DNA of 64,000 bases from Thamnocephalis sphaerospora. Its lineage: Eukaryota; Zoopagomycota; Zoopagomycetes; Zoopagales; Sigmoideomycetaceae. Made by a program: the position numbers and the translations under genes. The number at the start of each line of letters is the position of its first letter. Positions within the stretch are counted from its first letter, which is position 1. Below are positions 55,740 through 64,000 of the stretch, in pieces. The stretch spans positions 1-64,000 of the forward strand of contig KZ992431.1 of the NCBI GenBank assembly GCA_003614735.1. The letters run 5' to 3'. The notes under the pieces are model-generated. The model was not told where the DNA came from. It made no database searches and saw only the letters and a list, made by a program, of their open reading frames with translations.

Positions 55740-55821
55740 GTCAGTGTGTCCGAGTGGTTAAGGAGACAGACTCGAAATCTGTTGGGCTCTGCCCGCACAG
55801 GTTCAAATCCTGTCGCTGACG
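55740..55821 (+). tRNA. tRNA-Ser (anticodon CGA)
   Basis: 82-nt type-II tRNA with a long variable arm (TTGGGCTCTGCCCGC), as in serine tRNAs. The acceptor stem GTCAGTG/CGCTGAC is closed and followed by discriminator G. The anticodon stem ACAGA/TCTGT closes a CTCGAAA loop, giving anticodon CGA. No intron. A T5 run at 55822-55826 is the Pol III terminator. Confidence 0.96.
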
Positions 55822-55927
55822 TTTTTGCTCCGCTCGGCAAAAGCTTTTTTGGACATCCAGCCTTTATTACATGGTAAAATAGACGCAAAGGTACATGATG
55901 GCAACAGCACGGTCGTCGTCATCGTCG

Positions 55928-57630
55928 TCAGCTATCTGCCTCTACCGGAAGGCTGCTTAACTGTTTCCGCGCGTCCGCAGCCAGCTCGCGCAACCGTGCT
56001 ACGAGTGCGTAGCCATGCTGCTTCAATCGGGCAAGGTTGCTCTCCATAAGCTGCCGCAAATGTTCCTCAACGGTAGGCTCAAGCGTATCTTGCGGCGCTG
56101 GTCCGTCGTCTTGCTCCGTGGGAGTAGTGACGTTGGATGCAGCATCCTGCATGTCCTCCACAGGTTCGGATGCTCCAATCGTGACGGCTGACTCTACAAC
56201 CATGTCTGTTTCCTCCGCTGTCACCGGGGCTGGCTCAGGTGTTGGAGCAGAGTTTGGCAGAGTGGCAGCATGACGCGTGGCCTCGTCGGATGGCGCGCTT
56301 TCCTCTAATGTATGTGCACTAGGCATATCCTCAGGCGGTTGCTCGACTGGGGCAGCTACCATGTCGCCATCTGTTGTTTCGGCTGTCGCTGATGATTTCT
56401 GATGTGGTACACGACTGGGTGCAGCTCCACGACGCGCGCGCTTTGGTCGTCCTTCAGCGCCCGCGTCCTCCTTTTCTACAGACTCACTAGTCTTATTCTG
56501 CATAGCAATTCGTCAGCAAACGTCGTTGCTGCACAGCTCAATCGTTGCTGTCTCACCGACTCGGCACGACTCGACGCTGGCAAAGGTCGCTTTCGACTAT
56601 TTTTGCCCGTAGTTGACTTGCCGATATCAGATACGTTTGGCGATGCTTCAAAGGCTTGACGAACTGTGGATGGAAGGCTAGCGAAGAAAGGACACGCAGC
56701 GCAGCGCTTCTGGTGCTCCTTGCTGCTCGCCAATCCACATTAATATACAACTTGATCGCCATTTAGCATCTCGTCTACGTACACAGGGTTGTCTTTGGGC
56801 TCCCAGCCGTCCAAGCTAATGCCACAGTGGACACATACTACGGTATCCTCTGCTGCATCGCCGGGAAAATAGATAAATCCTGCCTTGGCCATCTGTGCTA
56901 GTGTTTGTGAGTGCGCAGTATGCGGCGCTGCACCGACAGAGTCTACGCACTTTTTTGCTTGTAACCAGCCAACCTCGTTTACCATCATGCGGCCACCACT
57001 GACCAAATGTAGCCAGTCGCAGCTGCTCCATACGAGTAGACTGTCCAGTGTAAGCGTCCAACACCAATGCGTTCACTGCGTCTGTTGTTGCTTCCGTCTC
57101 TTCAGCCTGCAACAGAGCAGTCGCCCATGCCTTCAGCAGCGTAGCATCAACCACACCAGCATCATTCCAGGCAGACAGGGCCGTCTCCGAATCAGCCATC
57201 TTTGCTACCTCTGCCGCTACATCCGCCAGCTGATTTGCGTCGGGGGTTTGGCCGCGGCGCACACACATCAGTGCAGCCCATGCGCACTGTGGAGCGTGCT
57301 TTACGTGCTCATAGAACGGATCATCCTGCTTTGGCGTCCAGCTGTTTAGCGATTTTTCACAAAGGAAGCAGACCGTGGCGTCTCTGCTGCCTGGCGTGGG
57401 CTGATGCACAAACCCGGCCAGTGCGCACTAGTTGCAGCCGTACCACGCCGTCAGGTAAAAGCAGTGGTGAGTTTGCTGCAAATTGACCTTTCGTATGTGG
57501 CATTTACCTGTTCGGGTTTGAGTTTTGCATCTTTGCGATGTGGCCAGCCATTTCGGCCTGCACGGTACGACTTTATGCGACTTTTTAGCGTCGACGGGTC
57601 TTTGCTTGCTTTGCTCTCTGCTCTAGCCAT
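55928..57630 (-). CDS. BIR1: Two-BIR protein BIR1/survivin type
   Basis: Chromosomal passenger complex subunit that targets Aurora B to centromeres. From ATG 57630: SRIKSYRAGRNGWPH, then after an intron ALAGFVHQPTP..DATVCFLCEKSLNSW and DDPFYEHVKHAPQCAWA (first BIR; Zn ligands C, C, H, C). A helical linker leads to the second BIR: TFGQWWPHDGKRGW, MAKAGFIYFPG, VVCVHCGISLDGWEPKDNP, then, across an intron, EHQKRCAACPFF. The C-terminal half is S/T/P/E-rich and ends in a helix EEHLRQLMESNLARL...LRELAADARKQL, like the INCENP-binding tail of Bir1/survivin. No RING, so not an E3-type IAP. Six exons by my joining. Confidence 0.9.
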
Positions 57631-58022
57631 ACTGGGGACAGACCGTGTCGGCTACTGAAGGGTGATTGCGCGTGGGATGGGTCGTGGACAGGCACTGGCG
57701 AAAGACGTAAAGGGACTAGGTTGTTTTGGGCACTTGTGAAATGTAAACAAGCAAGGCGGAGATGCTTGATTTATTCTGCTGTCGCAGCGAACACAAGCAT
57801 TCTGACGATACAGCCCGCCAAAAGAATAGCGTAGATTGGATGTATGCGCGCAGACATGCACACGCCACACCGCCAGCATCCAGCCATGATGAGCGCGTAT
57901 CTGGTGAGTGGCATGCGACACGCCATGCGTGCGCATGGTGGACGCACACGCGCAAGCACGGTGGTCCGTCGAGATTAAAATGAACTGCCAAGGGCAGGCC
58001 CTCGTGGTGGATCAGAGAACGC
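57631..58022. other. Intergenic upstream of BIR1
   Basis: 392 bp between the BIR1 start and the Ral stop, holding the BIR1 promoter. No clear element. Confidence 0.4.
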
Positions 58023-58820
58023 CTACAGAATCACGCACTTGAATCCCTTCTTCTGTCCTCGTGACTTGCCCTGGTCGTCGCGCCGACCGCCAGCGGCGTT
58101 CTTGCTGCCATCGTCCGCGGCTGATGCGTGTCCGCCTGCGCCACCTGCCGCGCCAGCTTCGCCGCGCCGGTCTCGCGCGGTGCGCTTCCGCTCACGAACC
58201 ATGCGCATCATCTGATCAAAGACCACGTTCACATTCTCAGCTGTCTTGGCGCTTGTTTCCACGTAGGCACACTGCCAGGCTTCGGCCTGTGCCCGTGCCT
58301 CTTCATAGGATACCTGACGTGAGTCCACACAGTCTGACTTGTTGCCGATGAGCAGAAAGGGCGTATTATTGTCGCCGAGTACGCGCAGGATTTGATCGCG
58401 GAATTCAGCCGTCTCGGCAAACGAGGCGGCGTCCGTCAGCGAGAAACAGCAGAGGAAGCCCTCGCCACTCCGATAGTAGTTGTCGCGGATCTACCACGTG
58501 GCACCAAACCGTCAGCTGTGATGCTCGCACCAGTGATGAACATCACACGCACACACGGTGCACGGCAATCGCACTTTGGTCACGAGGCTACTTACCGCGC
58601 TGTACTCCTCCTGGCCTGCCGTGTCTAGAATGTCCACCTGGCACTCTTCGCCATCTAGCACCACCTTCTTGCGATAGCTATCGGCCTTGGTTGGGTCGTA
58701 TTCTTCGACAAACTCGCCATACATGTATTGCAGCGTCAGTGCGCTCTTTCCTACTGCGCCTGAGCCGACCATAATAAGCTTATGGCAAGCAAGTTCTGCA
58801 CGACCGCCGCGTTTCACCAT
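58023..58820 (-). CDS. RAL: Ral-type small GTPase
   Basis: Ras-superfamily switch that, in animals, acts through the exocyst. Two exons (58820-58596 and 58490-58023) give 230 aa. P-loop GSGAVGKS at 19-26; switch [19 protein letters not shown], with the K-A-D in place of the Ras I-E-D that defines Ral effector choice; [24 protein letters not shown] across the intron (outline); GNKSD and ETSAK guanine-base motifs. The C-terminal tail is long, G/A/R/K-rich, and ends in CVIL, a CaaL box for geranylgeranylation. The Ala at the Ras G13 position is a small difference from human Ral (Gly). The hypervariable tail is about 20-25 aa longer than usual. Confidence 0.93.
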
Positions 58821-59416
58821 GGTGTATAGGTGAACGAGTGGATAATGAAACCAAAGACGTATCTGCGGCGCATCGGCAGGTTAGTTTGGCGCCTTTGGCT
58901 CCTTTCTCGCGTGCGCCCTCCGATGGTGCACCAGGCGGATCCAGCTGAGCACTAGCCGCAGTACACCGATTCTGTGGCGACTGCGAGTTTTGCCTGGTAC
59001 CTACACTATATCCGTTACGAGAAAGAAGGAGGCAGAGAGCGTGGTGGCGGTAGCGTGGCGGCCGATGGCTGCAGGTTATCAGTACGTCAACCCACAAATA
59101 TGCAGTGCAGGCACCAGTCAGAGACAATGTAAGCGATGGGGAATAGGTCCGCGCTGACGGGCAAGGACACAGCGTGCGCCACCTGTACCAGGCCTCATGA
59201 GTAGATGGCGCGTGCAGCCAGTCCAAGGGCACTGCCACACCCACATTTGCCACAAATACCCACCCACACGCGCGCATGCACGTGTTGCGAGCACATTGAA
59301 TGCAGGAAACACGCGTGTCTCGCGTGGGCGCAGACACAAAGAGCGTATATAACGTTGGGGTATAGCATGGATGAACAGCAATCAAGCAGACGCAGTGCAC
59401 TTGCCTCTAGACCAAA

Positions 59417-59448
59417 GGAAGAGAGAAAGAGAGAGAGAGAGAGGAAAT
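59417..59448 (+). repeat. (GA)n tract 1
   Basis: Imperfect GA/GAAA-rich run with a core of seven GA units, within the Ral-NPRL3 interval. Confidence 0.7.
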
Positions 59449-59564
59449 GAGAGGAAAGACTAGGAGGCGGTCACGCGGGTAAGCGGGCAGCCGGTGGATG
59501 TACGGAGCGCGGCAGGCAAGACAATGGATGCGCAGCACAGTGATTGTGGAAACGAGTAGAGTGT

Positions 59565-59588
59565 AAAGAGAGAGAGAGAGAGAGAGGA
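59565..59588 (+). repeat. (GA)n tract 2
   Basis: About eleven GA units, 120 nt after tract 1. GA tracts in promoters may bind GAGA-type factors; not shown here. Confidence 0.7.
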
Positions 59589-60050
59589 AGCGGTGCAACA
59601 CCAAGAGGGGTGCCAGGGAGCGAGAAAGAGAAGCGCATTGCTTGTGGATGCGCCATAGTAGTCCCTGGCATCCTGGCACGCCTCCTTTTCGCACTGTTGC
59701 GTAGGTCAGCGTATCAAAAGGAGGCTTTGATCGGCAGACAGCATCGTTTAAAGGCTTATGCCACCTTCGCCGCCGTTGTTGCTCCTACTGTTGCTGTCAC
59801 TACTGCCGTTATCGCTGCCGTCACATTGAGCGGCCATATTGGTTACCATGTAAAGGACGTGGCACACGGTTATGCATGCAGCCCATCGTAAGACGCTGGC
59901 AGCGCTACACTTTGCTGGACAAACCTTGCCAATGTAGGCATATAATGAGCATATAGCATGGAGGGTAGGATATAGAGCATAGACTGTCACGACTGGCGTA
60001 GCGTGTGTGTGCACGACGTCAACACACGGTTCTTGTTCATTCCGCTCACG

Positions 60051-61092
60051 ATGGCGAGTCTACTGTGCATCATGCTGGTGGCCAGCACCACACGTGGCCA
60101 CCATATGGTGTTTCACTACCCGCCGACGCCTACTGCCGCACAGCGAGGCGGTTGTCGTTCGGCAAAGGCGGCACGGAAACGGAGGCATGAGCGACGGCAG
60201 CGGCGTCTTGAATTGGCTCGACGCCAACAGCCGCAGCAGCCACCGCAACGACGACAATCACAGCGAAGCGGACTAGGGCATGGCACTGGACAGGCGCCGT
60301 CTGCTACAGTAGCGACGAGTACGTGGTCGCGGCGACAGACGTCCAGTGGCAATGAGGCGGCAAATAAGCCGGCGCTTATAGGCCGCTCGCGGTCTCAGCG
60401 TCAAGCGAGCGAAGGACGACAAGCGCTACGCAGTCAGCGGGCGCGGGATAGCGAGTTGGCGTCACATGGACCGCAGACACCGTCAACGGCAGCACCACCG
60501 CCATCATCGGGCATGGTGGACCGAAAGGTTGTCGGCGTACACGATGGCGATCGGATCGCTGGCGACGGCCAGTCGAGCGTGATCGCCACACCGGCAATGG
60601 CTATTCGCCCTTCGCGCCAGGGTGGTTGGCTGCCTACGATGCAGAGCACGATGCATCGTCGTACTCGCACCGAGGACGGATACGTGGAGGACGATGAGAA
60701 AAGCGACCGAGCCGAGGACGAGGATGAGTATGGCGATGGCAGTAGGGTAAACACTGGCAAGACGCGGGCTGCAACTGCGTGGCATCGTCAGCAAGGCGGC
60801 GGACAAGATGTACTGGCTACCAAAACGTCTTCTCGCCTTATACCGACAAAGGCAGGGCGGGAGGTGACTGCTGAGAAAATCGTAAGCAACCAGCACGTGC
60901 AATCCGGCAATACGACGCAAGAGCGGCGAGCAAACATGGCGTCAGTACACCAGCGTGTTCGTTCGAGTGCGATCCTCGACAATCAGCGACTCGATCGGTC
61001 ATCGGTAATGGCGACTGTTGGCGCTGGACCTCTGCCATATAGCATTTCCGGTGATGAGGGCCGCAATGACGACGATGACAACTGCAATGACA

Positions 61093-61126
<34 letters not shown>

Positions 61127-64000
61127 TGATGATGAACTCAACTGGAGCGATGATATTGGATGCGGCCTTGATAGTAGCGACTCGGACGACTCAAATAGCG
61201 GCCAGTACGATAATAAGGATGGCACTGCAGCCACTGGCGCCGCCAAGTATGCATCAAGCGTATATGGTCGGCGCAGTAGTGCAGGGGCCCATGGGCAGAG
61301 CACCAGCGGGATCGATGCGCTGCCAGTTTGGCCATTCGGCATGTCGCGTGCGGTCCTGGCCGACTTGCTATCGCCGCGCAGCATGTTGTGCGATGGACGC
61401 TTTCAGCTTGAGCTGGATGGCGATGTAACGGTGGTGGGACGACCGGTGATGATGCCCACTGCTATGCTGTCCAGGAGCACCATGCCGGTCACCACGACTA
61501 AAGCTGCTGCAGTTTTGGCGACCGGCCATGCAGATATAGAGCCTGACATGGGCGCTGAAGAGCATGATTTTGCCTTTGTCAAGCCAACACCCGGACCAGC
61601 GAGCGCGGGTGGATTGGCAACAACAATAAGGCGCATTGCCGGCAACCACGACGATCTTGGCAGCGTGGGTGCGTCAACACTGTCGGCGCCAGCCTCAGCG
61701 GCCGCTTTGCTGCAACCATCGTCAGCGCTGCCGTTTTCTGGTAATAATCCGAGCGCGCTGAGCGTCACTCCGCGGCGTGTAGTTGGTCGTCAGGCAATGG
61801 GCCTTCCCTCTGTAACGGGCAAGTCGCAGTCTCCCGCGCCTGCGATGGCTGATGCTTGCAAAGGCAACGGTGATAGATTGGCGCCCGTTACCACTATCAT
61901 GCCACTCTCCGAGTCAGTATATCACGCAGATGACGCTGAGAATAGCGCACTCTTGCAGGAGTTGTCCCAATCCTACGACGACGATACGTCTTTGGCAGCA
62001 CTAGGGGTGGAGACACCTGGCGCTGCATTCGATGGCGCAGCTGTATCGGCCTCGGTTCCAGTACAGATGGTTGAGGTGTCGTCGCGCGTAAAGCCAGCAC
62101 CGCGACGACGCAGACGCTCCTCGATCGCCTCACCGGCGCTGGATATGGCGGTACTGGTCAGCAATATTGAAGATATGGCAGGTCGGTCGCCAACGGCCGG
62201 CATGGCTCGTTCAGTGAGCGCAGGTACCTGGAGTATGCCGCCGACACCATCCCTTGTGAGTGATTGCGATTGCTGTTAGCATGGTACTGGGAGCGTTTAC
62301 ACATGCTTTGGCGAACAGAAAACGTACACGCCCACACTGCCATTGCACCCTCCATCCTTGCCAGGCACTCCGGCACAGCCTCCTCGTGTGGGGCTTCGAG
62401 GGGCGTGCACTGCACCCCTCCCAGTTGGCGATCATAGCGCTGTAGAGGATACGTTGTTGAACCACATGCAGACGCCTACCGTCACAGAGCCAAGTGCACC
62501 GGTGCGTTCGGCTGGTAAATCTGCCGAGGGTGCCACCTACTCGCCGGCCATTAGGCCGTCACTTGAGCAGCGTCACAGCAGCTACATGCCAGTGCCAGTC
62601 GAAAAAAAACAGGAGCATCGACCGCGTCTTCTTCGCGGTGGAGGCCATCAGCGGTCGCAGTCGACGTCATCAGCGTCGGTAATAGCGAGTGGTAGCGGCG
62701 CAGCTAGCCATGCTATGCGCACCCTTGCTGCAAACACGCCAACCAAGCATGCTGGCGAGAGTGGTGGACTTGGTGTGCCGTCGGGTCAAGCAAGTACAGC
62801 GCATCTTGACAATCGCATGATGCCATCAACATTGCATATGGTCGGCAAGGAGGGTGGCTTGGAGACGCCATGTATTTCAGGTCAGGGTTCTGCTACTGCC
62901 AGCCACCATGGTGCCGCGCCAGGCGCCGAGGGTGCCGGCGGTTTCTCCGCCAGTGTAGCGCCGGCACGCCTGAATCTCAGCGGTCTGCGCACATTAAGCA
63001 ACCTTGGTGGCGCAGTGAATGCGCATCCGCTCACAACGTCGATTGGTGTGCGCGGCGGCCTGTATGCACAGACACCATCGCCATTGCTCACCTTTCATCT
63101 GGTGTTTGCGACGCGACGTGCGCCAGCACGTAGTGTACATCGACCACCGCCGGCTTACTCGCTACCACCGCCTGCACACAACGCGCACACACTATACGGG
63201 ATGTCCAGCACGGATACATGTCGTGGTGCTGCTACAAGTCCTGGTGGCCGCATACGCGATAATGGTGATAACGACAAATCTGACGACTGTGACGACCATG
63301 GCAATGGCGAGCAAGAGTACGAAGCATTCTTGGACCAGCTCTATCGACAGGTTGTGCGAAAGCTGACCACTGCGCTGCAGTACGAGCAGCTGAGATGCGA
63401 TTACGTTCGTCGCGAGTCGGAGCTGATGCTGGCCATTGGCGAGGAGCCGCTTACTAACGGCAAGTATGATGGAATGCGTGCAGACAATGCCTGCCAGCTG
63501 ACATTTTGCTGTTGTGACGTGGTGATTCGGTGCTACAGCAGGGCCACATTATGAAGAGCATTTGCTGCGACGCACGCTGGCACGGTCGTCGTTAGCGCGC
63601 GATCTAGCTGCATGCTACGATGCGGTCGCACTGGGACGTACAGCTAGTCTTTGTGTCAACGGCGAAATCGACTTGCTGCTACGCGGGCCGCTTCCCTGTC
63701 CGCACGGCACTGTACTGGCACGTCGCGCCATCGTAGCAGCGGTGAATGCACGTGGAGCCAACTTTCGTGCGCGCCGCGGCATGTCCATTCAGAGCGCCGA
63801 GAAATGGAGCGGCAGCGGGCTGGATGTGTCTGATAGCGGGGCGGGCGGTGATCCTCTTTCTGCATCAGGGCCTCTCAGCGCTGATATGCTGTCCGCATCC
63901 TACGCCTCTGTGAACAGCGTCCACTTTGCTTCTAGTGCCGACCGGCTGTCGGACTGTTTGGGTTTGGCGAGAGCGCTGCCGTTTGGTGCAGACTTTTCGC
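60051..64000 (+). CDS. NPR3: NPRL3/NPR3, GATOR1 (SEACIT) subunit, 3' end outside the window
   Basis: Npr3 with Npr2 forms a Rag-GTPase regulator that turns TORC1 down when amino acids are short. Exons 60051-62255, 62319-63459 and 63542 onward (cut at the edge) stay in frame. The N-terminus LLCIMLVASTTRGHHMVFHY matches the first strands of NPRL3 (VILVSSGSRGNKLLFRY). Later blocks keep order: RAVLADLLSPRSMLCDGRF..LDGDVTVVGRP; LLTFHLVFATRR; DQLYRQVVRKLTTALQYEQLRCDYVRRESELMLAI; LARDLAACYDAVALG. Between blocks lie two very large low-complexity inserts (about 400 and 525 residues; human has roughly 50 and 20), including poly-Asp at 61087-61130. The second intron (63460-63541) has a GC donor. The right end is not a stop. 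Confidence 0.85.

Larger units (their letters stand above)
58821..60050. promoter_or_regulatory. Region between Ral and NPRL3
   Basis: 1.2 kb of divergent promoter sequence. It holds two (GA)n tracts (59417-59448 and 59565-59588) and a C/T-rich stretch at about 59755-59830. No gene seen. Confidence 0.45.

Noticed and set aside
55548-55877. A 109-aa open frame running through tRNA-Ser
   Set aside because: It overlaps a perfect tRNA on the same strand, and the frame beyond the tRNA has no recognisable content. The early part is the repeat copy instead.

Overview
The window is nuclear DNA of a fungus, most likely an early-diverging (non-Dikarya) lineage. It carries many short introns (about 45-230 nt), ergosterol-type sterol C5-desaturase, metacaspases, an OPT peptide transporter and Myb/homeobox regulators. 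It also keeps genes best known from animals and other eukaryotes: a Ral-type GTPase, the augmin subunit HAUS3, the snRNA-activating factor SNAPC4 and the GATOR1 subunit NPRL3. The overall look recalls compact Zoopagomycota/chytrid-grade genomes; the genus cannot be named from sequence alone.

Layout, left to right. A tRNA-Ala(CGC) is followed by MAD1 (-), a Q/N-rich glycine-zipper protein (+), a dual-specificity phosphatase (-), an ASA1/GNB1L-like WD protein (-), an alpha/beta hydrolase (+), SNAPC4 (-), isovaleryl-CoA dehydrogenase (+), an unrecognised basic/low-complexity protein (+), OST5/TMEM258 (-), HAUS3 (-), a BET1-like SNARE (+), ERG3 (-) and TPT1 (-). This dense block (about 0.2-25 kb) has genes mostly 0.1-0.6 kb apart. 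From 25 to 39 kb the window is sparse: two convergent, intronless homeobox genes (28.7-30.3 kb + and 31.3-32.9 kb -) sit between long gene-free stretches with strong strand composition bias. From 39 kb density rises again: cofactor-independent phosphoglycerate mutase (+), two tandem metacaspases (+), an OPT transporter (-), an annexin (+), a small unknown protein (-), a FIST-domain protein (-), tRNA-Ser(CGA), the two-BIR protein BIR1/survivin (-), Ral (-) and the beginning of NPRL3/NPR3 (+), which runs off the right edge.

The genes do not form one pathway. Three act in mitosis (MAD1 checkpoint, HAUS3 microtubule branching, BIR1 chromosomal passenger complex), two in secretion/ER (BET1, OST5), two in RNA biology (SNAPC4 for snRNA transcription, TPT1 for tRNA splicing) and two in nutrient/TOR or small-GTPase signalling (NPRL3, Ral).

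The most notable points are the ancestral gene set (Ral, augmin, SNAPc), an NPRL3 whose longin-type N-domain is split by two very large low-complexity insertions and which uses a GC-AG intron, the convergent homeobox pair with kilobase-scale polypyrimidine-skewed leaders, a tandem metacaspase pair with unlike prodomains, and a diverged 70-nt repeat found upstream of both tRNA genes. Spliced structures were inferred by hand from splice signals and reading frame; spans are firmer than individual exon edges.
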